Origin: Pseudomonas sp. UBA6562
Lineage (GTDB): Bacteria > Pseudomonadota > Gammaproteobacteria > Pseudomonadales > Pseudomonadaceae
Reading direction: 5' to 3'
Assembly (NCBI RefSeq): GCF_002434265.1
Contig: NZ_DJJS01000004.1
Coordinates: forward strand, 145,618 to 209,617
Length of the DNA stretch: 64,000 nucleotides
Made by a program: the position numbers and the translations under genes. The notes under the pieces are model-generated. The model did no database searches, had not been told where the DNA came from, and saw nothing but the letters and a program-made list of their open reading frames with translations. Below are positions 26,411 through 35,524 of this stretch, in pieces (position 1 is the stretch's first letter; each line of letters starts with the position of its first letter).

Positions 26411-26440
26411 AAAAAACCGCATCCTGGGATGCGGTCTTTT
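26411..26440 (-). terminator. Intrinsic terminator of leuA
   Basis: ACCGCATCC/GGATGCGGT stem. Read on the minus strand it is followed by a run of T residues, 22 nt after the leuA stop codon. The plus-strand side also ends in TCTTTT, so it may work both ways. Confidence 0.85.
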
Positions 26441-26461
26441 GAAGGCGGTGTCGTAAAGCTA

Positions 26462-28135
26462 TCAGGCCGCCTTGACCTGCTGCTGGCTCAACGAACGATT
26501 GAGCGCGCTGAACAGCGCCTTGAAGCTGGCGGTGGTGATGTTTTCATCGATGCCCACACCGTGCACCGGACGCCCGCCCGCCACGCGCAGTTCGATGTAG
26601 GCGGCGGCCTTGGCGTTGGTGCCCGCGCCGATGGCGTGCTCGTTGTAGTCCATGATCTCGACCGTCATCGGCAGGCCGGCGACCAGGGCTTCCAGGGCGC
26701 CATTACCCTTGCCGGACCACTTCAGAGTGGTTTCGCCTTCGCCGGCGACGTCCACTTCCACGGCGCTGTGGCCATTCTCTTCGCGCAGACGGTGGCTGAC
26801 CAGTGCGTAAGGCGTGTTGGCTTGCAGGTATTCCTTCTGCAGCAAGCTGTAGATCTGCTTGCCGGTCATCTCCAGGCCCAAACGGTCGGTTTCGCCCTGC
26901 ACCACTTGGCTGAATTCGATCTGCATGCGGCGCGGCAGGCTGATGCCGTATTCCTGCTCGAGCAGATAAGTGATGCCGCCTTTGCCCGACTGGCTGTTGA
27001 CGCGGATCACCGCCTCGTAGCTGCGGCCAATGTCGGCTGGGTCGATCGGCAGGTACGGCACTTCCCACAACTCGCCGTCCTGCTGCTTGCTCATGCCTTT
27101 ACGGATGGCGTCCTGGTGCGAGCCGGAGAAGGCGGTGTGGACCAGATCACCGACATAGGGATGGCGCGGGTGCACCGGCAACTGGTTGCACTCCTCGACC
27201 ACCTTGCGCACGCCGTCGATGTCGGAGAAGTCCAGTTGCGGGTCGATGCCCTGGGTGTAGAGGTTCAGGGCCAGGGTCACCAGGTCGACGTTGCCGGTGC
27301 GCTCGCCATTGCCGAACAAGCATCCCTCGGCGCGGTCGGCGCCGGCCATCAGGCCCAACTCGGTGGCGGCGATGCCGGTGCCGCGGTCGTTGTGGGTGTG
27401 CAGGCTGATGATCACGCTGTCGCGGCGATTGATGTGGCGGCAGAACCACTCGATCTGGTCGGCGTAGACGTTGGGCGTGGCCACTTCGACAGTGGCGGGC
27501 AGGTTGAGGATGATCTTGTGCTCGGGGGTCGGGTTCCACACTTCGATCACCGCGTCACAGACTTCCTTGGCGAAGTCGAGCTCGGTGGCGCTGAAGGTTT
27601 CCGGCGAGTACTGGAACGTCCACTCGGTGTCCGGCTGCTGGGCGGCGTACTTGACGAACAGCTTGGCGGCGTCGATGGCGATCTTCTTCACGCCGTCCTT
27701 GTCGGTGTTGAAGACGATGCGGCGGAAGGACGGGCAGGTGGCGTTGTACAGGTGGACGATGGCCTTCTTGGCCCCGCGCAGCGACTCGAAAGTGCGTGCG
27801 ATGAGGTCTTCGCGGCCCTGGGTGAGCACCTGGATGGTGGTGTCGTCGGGAATGTGGCCGTCTTCGATCAGGGTGCGCACGAAGTCGAAATCGGTCTGCG
27901 AGGCGGCGGGGAAGGAGGCTTCGATTTCCTTGACGCCCACTTGCACCAGGGTCTTCCAGAACCGCAGTTTTTTCTCGGCGTCCATCGGCTCGATCAGCGA
28001 CTGGTTACCGTCGCGCAGGTCGGAGCTGCACCAGATCGGCGCCGCCGTGATGGCCTTGGAGGGCCAGGTGCGGTCGGGCAGATCGATGGTGGGAAACGCG
28101 CGGTACTTGTGCGACGGGTCTTTGAGCATGGTCAT
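26462..28135 (-). CDS. leuA: 2-isopropylmalate synthase
   Basis: 557 aa, the long class of LeuA. Condenses acetyl-CoA with 2-oxoisovalerate in the first step of leucine synthesis. Metal and substrate motifs CSSDLRDGNQ and HTHNDRGTG are present, with a C-terminal leucine-sensing domain after about residue 420. The ATG at 28135 (MTMLKDPSHKYRAF) has AAGGA 8 nt upstream; in-frame sequence from 28240 overlaps the leader peptide and is not family-like. A leucine-rich leader ORF 75 nt upstream indicates attenuation. Confidence 0.94.
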   Translation of the reverse strand: MTMLKDPSHKYRAFPTIDLPDRTWPSKAITAAPIWCSSDLRDGNQSLIEPMDAEKKLRFWKTLVQVGVKEIEASFPAASQTDFDFVRTLIEDGHIPDDTTIQVLTQGREDLIARTFESLRGAKKAIVHLYNATCPSFRRIVFNTDKDGVKKIAIDAAKLFVKYAAQQPDTEWTFQYSPETFSATELDFAKEVCDAVIEVWNPTPEHKIILNLPATVEVATPNVYADQIEWFCRHINRRDSVIISLHTHNDRGTGIAATELGLMAGADRAEGCLFGNGERTGNVDLVTLALNLYTQGIDPQLDFSDIDGVRKVVEECNQLPVHPRHPYVGDLVHTAFSGSHQDAIRKGMSKQQDGELWEVPYLPIDPADIGRSYEAVIRVNSQSGKGGITYLLEQEYGISLPRRMQIEFSQVVQGETDRLGLEMTGKQIYSLLQKEYLQANTPYALVSHRLREENGHSAVEVDVAGEGETTLKWSGKGNGALEALVAGLPMTVEIMDYNEHAIGAGTNAKAAAYIELRVAGGRPVHGVGIDENITTASFKALFSALNRSLSQQQVKAA

Positions 28136-28209
28136 CGAAGCAATCCTTGAATGTGCGGCCTGATCGGGCCTGCCGGCAGTAAACGAGGTAAACGGGCGAG
28201 GCGACGCGA

Positions 28210-28287
28210 TTACCTGGATAGTCGTGCGCTGACCAGGCAAAGGCTGCGGTGTTGGCGAAGCAGAAGGAGGGTGTGAGCGGTTTTCAT
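28210..28287 (-). CDS. leuL: leuA leader peptide (attenuator)
   Basis: A 25-codon ORF: MKTAHTLLLLRQHRSLCLVS then ARLSR and TAA. Seven of 25 residues are Leu, four in a row, coded partly by rarer CTT and CTA. It lies 75 nt before leuA in the same direction, the layout of amino-acid attenuator leaders. The 28136-28209 spacer can form several GC stems (for example around GGCCCGATCAGGCC) but no stem with a T-run is obvious, so the mechanism (transcriptional or translational) is open. Confidence 0.75.
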   Translation of the reverse strand: MKTAHTLLLLRQHRSLCLVSARLSR

Positions 28288-28440
28288 GGCTTGAACCCTA
28301 ACCAGTGCGGTGAGGGTTGGCAAGCGTTACGAAAAAAATGGAATAAATGCTTGATAGGTGTTTTCAGGCGAGATTCGATAGCCGTTTTTATACTCATATC
28401 CGTCTTTTATTGCGCAACCTCTTTCCATCACGCAACCATC

Positions 28441-28481
28441 TGTAGGAGCGACTTTAGTCGCGATGGGCCGCAACGCGGCCC
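28441..28481 (+). repeat. REP element (P. putida type)
   Basis: TGTAGGAGCGACTTTAGTCG begins the element: a GCGACTTTAGTCGC hairpin followed by GGGCCGCAACGCGGCCC. This is the usual Pseudomonas repetitive extragenic palindrome with the TGTAGGAGCG head. It lies in the 300-bp gap between the leuA leader and the M23 peptidase gene; the rest of that gap is AT-richer and shows nothing else. Confidence 0.8.
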
Positions 28482-28590
28482 CAATCCAGTCAACACACCG
28501 CGCCCGCTGAACAGGCCCTGCAACCATCGCCCAGACTTTCCATCCATCGCTATCAGACTTGAGCCTGACGGCCGTCCCTCGCCCACGCAA

Positions 28591-29418
28591 TCAAGGCTGA
28601 AACGCCCCAATGAAAATCGCCGGGTCCACCCGCGCATCGTTCAGGCTGACGTTCCAATGCATATGCGGCCCCGTCGCCCGCCCCGTCGACCCCACACGCC
28701 CGACCACCTCGCCACGGCGCAGGTCCTGCCCCGGCTTCACGTCGATCTTCGACATGTGGCAGAACATGCTGATGAAGCCCTGGCCATGGTCGACGAACAC
28801 CGTGCGGCCATTGAAGAAGTAGTCGCCGATCAGGATTACCTTGCCGTTGGCCGGCGTCTTGATCGGCGTGCCGGCCGGCACCGCGAAGTCCAGGCCGGCA
28901 TGGGGGTTGCGCTCTTCGCCGTTGAAGAAGCGGCGCACGCCGAACTTGCTCGACAGCGGGCCGTTGACCGGTTTGTCGAGCACCAGGTTGCTCGGCAGGT
29001 TCGGGCTGAAGCTGCGGTAGGCCTTGATCTGCTCGGCCAGTTCGCGGTCGATGCGCTTGAGGTCGGCCGGGTTGGGGTTGACCTGGCGGGTGTTCTTCAA
29101 GGTGATGCGTTGCTCGGGGTATTTCTTGCTGCCGACGGTAAAGGGCACGCTGCGCTTGCCCTCGGTCAGCGTCGCGGTGCCGGGCTTTTGCGTCAGCGGC
29201 AGGCCGACGATGGCCAGCCAGTTGTCCTGTTCCTTGACCACCAGCACCGGCTTGCCGTCGAAGCGTGCGCTGGGCGCCTGTGCGCTCGGCCCCAGGTCGA
29301 CCACTGCGACGCCGCCGGGCACGGGCTTGTCGAGCGTGCGGGTGATGTAGCTGGCCTGGGCAAGGGGGGCGAGCAAGGCCAGGCACAGGGCGAGCAGCGG
29401 GGCGAGCGAGCGGGGCAT
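28591..29418 (-). CDS. M23 family metallopeptidase (LytM-like)
   Basis: 275 aa. Signal peptide of about 22 residues, then a beta-rich N-terminal domain and a C-terminal M23 domain with the zinc motifs HAGLDFAVP and HMHWN. Such enzymes cleave peptidoglycan cross-bridges in the periplasm or activate amidases. All zinc ligands appear present, so it is probably active. It follows xseA by 3 bp in the same direction. Confidence 0.88.
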   Translation of the reverse strand: MPRSLAPLLALCLALLAPLAQASYITRTLDKPVPGGVAVVDLGPSAQAPSARFDGKPVLVVKEQDNWLAIVGLPLTQKPGTATLTEGKRSVPFTVGSKKYPEQRITLKNTRQVNPNPADLKRIDRELAEQIKAYRSFSPNLPSNLVLDKPVNGPLSSKFGVRRFFNGEERNPHAGLDFAVPAGTPIKTPANGKVILIGDYFFNGRTVFVDHGQGFISMFCHMSKIDVKPGQDLRRGEVVGRVGSTGRATGPHMHWNVSLNDARVDPAIFIGAFQP

Positions 29419-29421
29419 GTG

Positions 29422-30801
29422 TCAGTCCAATAGCGAGAGGGTGACCGGGGTCTGGTGGTTGTCTTCGACGCGCACTTTCAGCTCGCCTTCGTTGAGGCGG
29501 GCGGTGAGGCGCTGACCGTTGTGGGTCTGCGCGGCGCTGCGTACCGCATGGCCTTGGTCGTCGAGCAGGATGCTGTAGCCGCGCGCCAGGGTCGCCAATG
29601 GGCTGACCAGTTGCAAGGTCTGCACCTGAACCTGGAAGCGTTGGCGGCGGTCCTTGAGCACGTCGCGCATGGCCTTCGGCAAGCGTTCGGCCAGGCTGTG
29701 CAAGCGTTGTTCGAGCAGCTTGAGGGCGCGGCCCGGGTGCTGGGCGGTCAGGCGCATGTCGAGCCGGCCCAACCGCTGTTGGCGCTGGTTCATGCCCAGC
29801 ACGAAGGCGCGGCGCAGGCGCATGTCCAGATCGTCGAGGCGCTGCGCCTGCTGGCGCAGTCGGTCGCCGGGGTGGCGCAGGCGACGGCTCTGGCTTTCGA
29901 CGCGCAGGCGGTCGTGCGCCAGGCGGTTGCGCATGCGCATCAGCAGGCGCCGGTGCAGGCTCTCGACGCGCTGCTGCAGGCCGCTGCTGTCCGGCGCCAG
30001 CAGCTCGGCGGCGGCAGACGGCGTGGGCGCGCGCACATCGGCGACAAAGTCGCTGATCGACACGTCGGTTTCATGGCCCACGGCACTGACGATGGGTGTC
30101 ACGCAGGCGGCGACGGCGCGCGCCACGGCCTCTTCGTTGAAGCACCAGAGGTCTTCCAGCGAGCCGCCGCCACGGGCCAGGATCAGCGCGTCGAAGCCCT
30201 GGCGATCGGCCAGCTGCAAGGCGCGGACGATCTGCATGATCGCTTCGCGGCCCTGTACGGGCGTGGGGATCAGGTTCAGCTCGACCTGCGGCGCGCGCCG
30301 ACCGAACACGCTGATGATGTCGCGGATCACCGCGCCGGTCGGCGAGGTGACGATGCCGATGCGCTGCGGGTGCTGCGGCAGCGGGCGCTTGCGCTCGGCG
30401 CTGAACAGGCCTTCGCCGTCGAGCTTTTCCTTCAAGGCTTCGAAGGCCAGGCGCAAGGCACCATCGCCTGCGGCTTCGACGGTGTCGAGGATCAGCTGGT
30501 AGTCGCCACGCCCTTCGAACAGCGACACCCGCCCGCGCACACGCACCGCCAGCCCGTCACGCAGGGCCTGGCGCACCCGCGTGGCGTTCTGCCGGAACAG
30601 CGCGCAGCGTATTTGTGCGCCGCTGTCCTTGAGGGTGAAGTACAGGTGCCCGGACGCCGGGCGGGCCAGGTTGGAGATTTCGCCTTCCACCCACACGCTG
30701 CGGAAAACGTCTTCCAGCAGCACGCGGGCGCGGCCGTTGAGTTGGCTGACGGTGAGGACTTCGCGATCCAGGCCGAGCCGTTCGAAAGGGTCTTTGATCA
30801 T
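29422..30801 (-). CDS. xseA: Exodeoxyribonuclease VII large subunit
   Basis: 459 aa. N-terminal OB-fold (VSQLNGRARVLLEDVFRSVWVEGEISN, HLYFTLKDSGAQIRC) binds single-stranded DNA. The catalytic middle has GIVTSPTGAVIRD, LARGGGSLEDLWCFN and SAVGHETD. A long coiled coil about 270-380 packs the XseB small subunits. The enzyme degrades single-stranded DNA from both ends. The xseB gene is not in the window. Probably co-transcribed with the M23 gene. Confidence 0.94.
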   Translation of the reverse strand: MIKDPFERLGLDREVLTVSQLNGRARVLLEDVFRSVWVEGEISNLARPASGHLYFTLKDSGAQIRCALFRQNATRVRQALRDGLAVRVRGRVSLFEGRGDYQLILDTVEAAGDGALRLAFEALKEKLDGEGLFSAERKRPLPQHPQRIGIVTSPTGAVIRDIISVFGRRAPQVELNLIPTPVQGREAIMQIVRALQLADRQGFDALILARGGGSLEDLWCFNEEAVARAVAACVTPIVSAVGHETDVSISDFVADVRAPTPSAAAELLAPDSSGLQQRVESLHRRLLMRMRNRLAHDRLRVESQSRRLRHPGDRLRQQAQRLDDLDMRLRRAFVLGMNQRQQRLGRLDMRLTAQHPGRALKLLEQRLHSLAERLPKAMRDVLKDRRQRFQVQVQTLQLVSPLATLARGYSILLDDQGHAVRSAAQTHNGQRLTARLNEGELKVRVEDNHQTPVTLSLLD

Positions 30802-30950
30802 GGGGCCACACTATAGAGGAAGCGGGCGCGCCCTGTCGTGGGCCGCGACGCTGGCAGGAACGGCCAGTGGCAGGGGCGGGCAGGGCTGGCTATCTGCACC
30901 GTGGCGCAGGGGGTAGAATGGCCCGCCTCCACGCAGTCCGCAGGCCGTCC

Positions 30951-31499
30951 ATGAATTCCCAGCGCATCATCGTCCCGAAAATGTCCAGCGTCATCGCCCA
31001 CGAGGCGCGTTCCCGAGCGATCCTGCGCTGGCTGGTGCGCGAGCGGGTGGTCGAGGCGGCGCTCAGCACCTGTGGCAGCACCGGCAACCGCATGGGCCAT
31101 GCCCTGGCCGAGGGCGCGCGCAAGATCGCCCTGCATCCGGAGCGGGTGCCGCTCGGTGAGCCGTTCAATGGCATGGAAGTGGTGTTGAAACGCTGCATCT
31201 ACACACCGACCGACGGCTTTCTCGAAGAGGCCGGCTGCCCCGGGTGCCGGCGGGAAGTCGGCGAGCCGCTGTTCGACAGCCTGGAAGAGTGGATGCCGGG
31301 GCTGACCGACAACTTCACCTGCCCGCTGTGCGGACACGAAGACGACATCAACGGCTTTCTGTTCCTGCAGCCTTGCGCCTTCTCCAACCTCGGCTTCATC
31401 TTCAACAACTGGGGCGAGGCGGGCTTCACACCGGCATTCATCGAGCAATTCGCCGATTGGCTGGATCAGCCGGTCGCGGTGGTGGCCGTGCAGCGCTGA
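30951..31499 (+). CDS. Conserved protein with double-CxxC zinc ribbon
   Basis: 182 aa from MNSQRIIVPKMSS; earlier in-frame codons (from 30867) lie in the xseA divergent region. The visible features are two CxxC pairs, CPGC and CPLC, about 45 residues apart, which should bind one zinc. No catalytic motif is seen. Related Pseudomonas proteins next to guaB are often labelled sugar ABC transporter ATPase, but there is no Walker motif, so that label should not be copied. Function unknown. Confidence 0.75.
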   Translation: MNSQRIIVPKMSSVIAHEARSRAILRWLVRERVVEAALSTCGSTGNRMGHALAEGARKIALHPERVPLGEPFNGMEVVLKRCIYTPTDGFLEEAGCPGCRREVGEPLFDSLEEWMPGLTDNFTCPLCGHEDDINGFLFLQPCAFSNLGFIFNNWGEAGFTPAFIEQFADWLDQPVAVVAVQR

Positions 31500-31616
31500 G
31501 GGTCGTTACGCGCCGTGTGCCCATCGACGGCGGCCTTGGCGCAGCTAACCGAATGCCGAACGAGCGGCGCGTGACGCATCAAAGCGTGCCGCTCGACGCT
31601 TACCCGCAGCTCGCCG

Positions 31617-31645
31617 TTGAGCTGGCGCCCCAGCAGGCGTATGAT
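31617..31645 (+). promoter_or_regulatory. Sigma-70 promoter of guaB
   Basis: TTGAGC (31617-31622) and TATGAT (31640-31645) are separated by 17 bp. Transcription would start near 31652, giving a leader of about 30 nt before the guaB ATG. Confidence 0.6.
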
Positions 31646-31682
31646 GGCGCGCTTCCATTTTTCCCGCCCGGGAGCCCCCGCG

Positions 31683-33152
31683 ATGCTGCGTATCAGCCAA
31701 GAAGCCCTGACTTTCGACGATATCCTCCTTGTACCTGGCTACTCCGAGGTACTGCCCAATGAAGTCAGTCTCAAGACCCGTTTGACTCGTGGCATCGAGC
31801 TGAACATTCCCCTCGTTTCCGCCGCCATGGACACCGTCACCGAAGCCCGCCTGGCCATCGCCATGGCGCAGGAAGGCGGCATCGGTATCGTGCACAAGAA
31901 CATGACCATCGAGCAGCAGGCCAGCGAAGTGCGCAAGGTCAAGAAGTTCGAGGCCGGCGTGGTCAAGGACCCGATCACCATCGAGGCCGACGCCACCGTG
32001 CGCGACCTGTTCGAACTGACCCGCATGAACAACATCTCCGGCGTTCCGGTGCTGGAGAACGGCGACCTGGTCGGCATCGTCACCTCCCGTGATGTGCGTT
32101 TCGAAACCCGTCTGGAAGCCCGCGTACGCGATGTGATGACGCCCAAAGAGCGTCTGGTCACCGTCCGCGAAGGCGCCGACAAGAACGAAGTGCGCGAGCT
32201 GCTGCACAAGCACCGCCTGGAAAAGGTCCTGATCGTCGACGCAGCCTTCAGCCTCAAAGGCATGATGACCGTCAAGGACATCGAGAAGGCCAAGGCCTAC
32301 CCGCTGGCCAGCAAGGACGACCAAGGCCGTCTGCGCGTCGGCGCCGCCGTCGGCACCGGTAAGGACACCCCCGACCGCGTGGCCGCTCTGGTCGCCGCCG
32401 GCGTCGACGTGGTGGTGGTCGACACTGCCCATGGCCACTCCAAGGGCGTGATCGAGCGCGTGCGTTGGGTCAAGCAGACCTACCCGCAGGTTCAGGTCAT
32501 CGGCGGCAACATCGCCACCGGCGCTGCCGCCAAGGCCCTGGCCGAAGCCGGCGCCGATGCGGTCAAGGTCGGTATCGGCCCAGGCTCGATCTGCACCACC
32601 CGTATCGTCGCAGGCGTCGGCGTGCCGCAGATCAGCGCCATCGCCAACGTCGCCGCCGCCCTCGAAGGCACCGGCGTACCGCTGATCGCCGACGGCGGCA
32701 TCCGCTTCTCCGGCGACCTGTCCAAGGCCATCGTCGCCGGCGCCTCCTGCGTGATGATGGGCTCGATGTTCGCCGGCACCGAAGAGGCGCCAGGCGAGGT
32801 CGAGCTGTTCCAGGGCCGCTCCTACAAGGCCTACCGCGGCATGGGTTCGTTGGGTGCGATGGCGCAGTCGCAGGGTTCCTCGGACCGCTACTTCCAGGAC
32901 TCCTCGGCCGGCGCCGAGAAGCTCGTGCCCGAAGGCATCGAAGGCCGCGTTCCCTACAAGGGCGCATTGGCTGCGATCATCCATCAGTTGATGGGCGGCC
33001 TGCGTTCCTCGATGGGCTACACCGGCAGCGCCACCATCGATGAGATGCGCACCAAGCCCGAGTTCGTGCGCATCACCGGTGCCGGTATGGCCGAGTCCCA
33101 CGTGCACGACGTACAGATCACCAAAGAAGCCCCGAACTACCGCGTAGGTTGA
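31683..33152 (+). CDS. guaB: IMP dehydrogenase
   Basis: 489 aa. Oxidises IMP to XMP with NAD, the committed step of GMP synthesis. The catalytic barrel is interrupted by two CBS domains (about 95-205, NNISGVPVLENGDLVGIVTSRD and LHKHRLEKVLIVD), and the catalytic Cys lies in GPGSICTTRIVAG. The ATG at 31683 (MLRISQEALTFDD) is the family start. It is followed 78 bp later by guaA, the next enzyme. Confidence 0.96.
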   Translation: MLRISQEALTFDDILLVPGYSEVLPNEVSLKTRLTRGIELNIPLVSAAMDTVTEARLAIAMAQEGGIGIVHKNMTIEQQASEVRKVKKFEAGVVKDPITIEADATVRDLFELTRMNNISGVPVLENGDLVGIVTSRDVRFETRLEARVRDVMTPKERLVTVREGADKNEVRELLHKHRLEKVLIVDAAFSLKGMMTVKDIEKAKAYPLASKDDQGRLRVGAAVGTGKDTPDRVAALVAAGVDVVVVDTAHGHSKGVIERVRWVKQTYPQVQVIGGNIATGAAAKALAEAGADAVKVGIGPGSICTTRIVAGVGVPQISAIANVAAALEGTGVPLIADGGIRFSGDLSKAIVAGASCVMMGSMFAGTEEAPGEVELFQGRSYKAYRGMGSLGAMAQSQGSSDRYFQDSSAGAEKLVPEGIEGRVPYKGALAAIIHQLMGGLRSSMGYTGSATIDEMRTKPEFVRITGAGMAESHVHDVQITKEAPNYRVG

Positions 33153-33230
33153 GGTTTCATCCTCATCCTCGAGCGGGGCTGTCATGAACAGCCCCGCTTC
33201 GTTTCCGATTTCCACTGACGAGATTGAGTC

Positions 33231-34808
33231 ATGGCCCTCGATATCCACGCCCACCGCATCCTGATCCTGGACTTCGGTTCCCAGTACACCCAACTGATCG
33301 CCCGCCGCGTGCGCGAGATCGGTGTGTATTGCGAACTGCACCCGTTCGACATGGACGACGAAGCGATCCGCGCCTTCAACCCGCGCGGCATCATCCTCGC
33401 CGGCGGCCCCGAGTCGGTGCACGAAGCCAACAGCCCGCGCGCGCCACAAGCCGTGTTCGACCTGGGCGTGCCGCTGCTGGGCATCTGCTACGGCATGCAG
33501 ACCATGGCCGAGCAGCTGGGCGGCAAGGTCACCGGTTCCGAGCTGCGTGAGTTCGGCTACGCCCGCGTCGACGTAGTCGGCAAGAGCCGCCTGCTCGACG
33601 GCATCGAAGACCATGTCGACGCCGACGGCGTATTGGGCCTGGACGTGTGGATGAGCCACGGTGACAAGGTCACCTCGATGCCTGGCGATTTCCACGTCCT
33701 GGCCAGCACCCCGAGCTGCCCGATCGCCGGCATGTTCGACGACGCGCGCGGCTATTACGGCGTGCAGTTCCACCCGGAAGTGACCCATACCAAGCAGGGC
33801 GGTCGCATCCTCTCGCGCTTCATCCAGGACATCTGCGGCTGCGAAGCGCTGTGGACCCCGTCCAACATCGTCGAAGACGCCATCGCCCAGGTGCGTGAGC
33901 AAGTCGGCTCGGCCAACGTGCTGCTGGGCCTGTCCGGCGGCGTCGACTCCTCGGTGGTCGCCGCGCTGCTGCACCGCGCCATCGGCGACCAGCTGACCTG
34001 CGTGTTCGTCGACAACGGCCTGCTGCGCCTGCACGAAGGCGACCAGGTGATGGCCATGTTCAAGGAGAACATGGGCGTCAAGGTCATCCGCGCCGACGCC
34101 GAGGCCCAGTTCCTCGACAACCTGGCCGGCGAAGCCGACCCGGAGAAGAAGCGCAAGATCATCGGCCGCACCTTCATCGACATCTTCGATGCCGAAGCCA
34201 GCAAGCTGGACAACATCCAGTTCCTCGCCCAGGGCACCATCTACCCCGACGTGATCGAGTCGGCCGGCGCCAAAAGCGGCAAGGCCCACGTGATCAAGTC
34301 GCACCACAACGTGGGCGGCCTGCCGGAAGAGATGAACCTGAAACTGGTCGAGCCGCTGCGCGAACTGTTCAAGGACGAAGTGCGCAAGATCGGCCTGGAG
34401 CTGGGCCTGCCGTACGACATGGTCTACCGCCACCCGTTCCCGGGCCCGGGCCTGGGCGTGCGCATCCTCGGCGAGGTGAAGAAGGAATACGCCGACATCC
34501 TGCGCCGCGCCGACCACATCTTCATCGAAGAGCTGCGCAAGGCCGACTGGTACCACAAGACCAGCCAGGCGTTCGTGGTGTTCCAGCCGGTGAAGTCGGT
34601 GGGCGTGGTGGGCGATGGCCGTCGCTACGCGTGGGTCGTGGCGTTGCGTGCGGTGGAGACGGTCGACTTCATGACGGCGCGTTGGGCGCATCTGCCGTAC
34701 GAGCTGCTGGAGACGGTAAGCGGGCGGATCATCAACGAGATCGAAGGGATTTCGCGGGTGACGTACGACGTGTCGAGCAAGCCGCCGGCGACGATTGAGT
34801 GGGAGTGA
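33231..34808 (+). CDS. guaA: GMP synthase, glutamine-hydrolysing
   Basis: 525 aa. N-terminal class I glutamine amidotransferase with nucleophile C86 (LLGICYGMQT) and VQFHPEVTH, then an ATP pyrophosphatase domain (LGLSGGVDSSV) and a dimerisation domain ending in PPATIEWE. It aminates XMP to GMP using ammonia from glutamine. Same operon as guaB, followed by a strong terminator. Confidence 0.96.
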   Translation: MALDIHAHRILILDFGSQYTQLIARRVREIGVYCELHPFDMDDEAIRAFNPRGIILAGGPESVHEANSPRAPQAVFDLGVPLLGICYGMQTMAEQLGGKVTGSELREFGYARVDVVGKSRLLDGIEDHVDADGVLGLDVWMSHGDKVTSMPGDFHVLASTPSCPIAGMFDDARGYYGVQFHPEVTHTKQGGRILSRFIQDICGCEALWTPSNIVEDAIAQVREQVGSANVLLGLSGGVDSSVVAALLHRAIGDQLTCVFVDNGLLRLHEGDQVMAMFKENMGVKVIRADAEAQFLDNLAGEADPEKKRKIIGRTFIDIFDAEASKLDNIQFLAQGTIYPDVIESAGAKSGKAHVIKSHHNVGGLPEEMNLKLVEPLRELFKDEVRKIGLELGLPYDMVYRHPFPGPGLGVRILGEVKKEYADILRRADHIFIEELRKADWYHKTSQAFVVFQPVKSVGVVGDGRRYAWVVALRAVETVDFMTARWAHLPYELLETVSGRIINEIEGISRVTYDVSSKPPATIEWE

Positions 34809-34826
34809 TCCTGCGACCACCTCAAG

Positions 34827-34850
34827 AAACCGGCTTCGGCCGGTTTTTTG
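34827..34850 (+). terminator. Intrinsic terminator of guaBA
   Basis: AAACCGGC-TTCG-GCCGGTTT stem with a stable tetraloop, running into TTTTTT, 19 nt after the guaA stop. Confidence 0.92.
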
Positions 34851-34952
34851 TTTTCGGGCCAATGTGGCATTAATGCCGGCACCGTTACGGTCCCTGGTGC
34901 ATGAATTTTTAGCTAGATCGCACCTGTTCAACCTACGCAGGAGCCAACCCCA

Positions 34953-35183
34953 ATGCGCACCGTCTCTATTTTCAAAAACGGCAAGAATCAAACCATTCGC
35001 CTGCCCAATGACATGGCCTACGAAGGCGTTGGCGAGCTGGAAATCACCCATATCGGTGACACCATCACGCTACGTCCTGTACGCTCAGACTGGCTTTCTT
35101 TGAGTGGTTTGCCCAACGCCGATAAGGATTTCCTCCAAGAGCGTGCAGAAGTCATCAGCGATGGAGGTAGGTTCACGCTGTGA
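34953..35183 (+). CDS. vapB: VapB-type antitoxin (AbrB/MazE fold)
   Basis: 76 aa. The opening RTVSIFKNGKNQTIRLPNDMAY is the swapped-hairpin AbrB/SpoVT DNA-binding fold typical of VapB antitoxins; the C-terminal tail would neutralise the VapC toxin. GCAGGAG lies 9 nt before the ATG. Its stop overlaps the GTG of vapC (GTGA), the normal operon arrangement. The antitoxin is intact while the toxin is broken. A diverged second copy lies at 37645. Confidence 0.85.
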   Translation: MRTVSIFKNGKNQTIRLPNDMAYEGVGELEITHIGDTITLRPVRSDWLSLSGLPNADKDFLQERAEVISDGGRFTL

Positions 35184-35379
35184 TCACATTCACGCTCGAC
35201 ACGTGTATGTACTCCTTCATCATGCGCGAACGTCCAGAGTCGGTCCTGTTACGACTTGCCGCATAGGCGGCGCGAAACAATCGGATCGTCATTTCCGCCG
35301 TTACCTATCCGGAAATGCGCTATGGGCAGATCGGTCATAAGCTTCGCCTAAACACAAGACGCTATTCGACACTCGCTAA
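35180..35379 (+). pseudogene. vapC: Broken vapC toxin (PIN-domain ribonuclease)
   Basis: From the GTG the frame reads V-I-T-F-T-L-D-T-C-M-Y-S-F-I-M-R-E-R-P-E..., a PIN-domain start with the first acidic residue (D7), but codon 29 is TAG (35264-35266) where related toxins appear to have Gln (CAG). Beyond it the frame continues RIVISAVTYPEMRYGQIG, then shifts by one frame at about 35340 and resumes as ASPKHKTLFDTR before TAA at 35377-35379. The rest of the domain, with the remaining acidic residues, is gone. It cannot make an active ribonuclease. Confidence 0.85.
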
Positions 35380-35524
35380 AGCACCCGCGAGAGATCGGGT
35401 CCGCGTTGGATGTGGCCCAGTCATCTATTCAATCTGACCAAAAAAGCCTGAAACCGCGTATCTGTCAGGCGCAGCAGCGGCTCATCGCCGATGGGCGTGG
35501 TCGCCCAGTCGACTCGACTTGCGC

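Noticed and set aside
30951..31499. Sugar ABC transporter ATPase
   Set aside because: No Walker A, Walker B or LSGGQ motif; only two CxxC pairs are seen.
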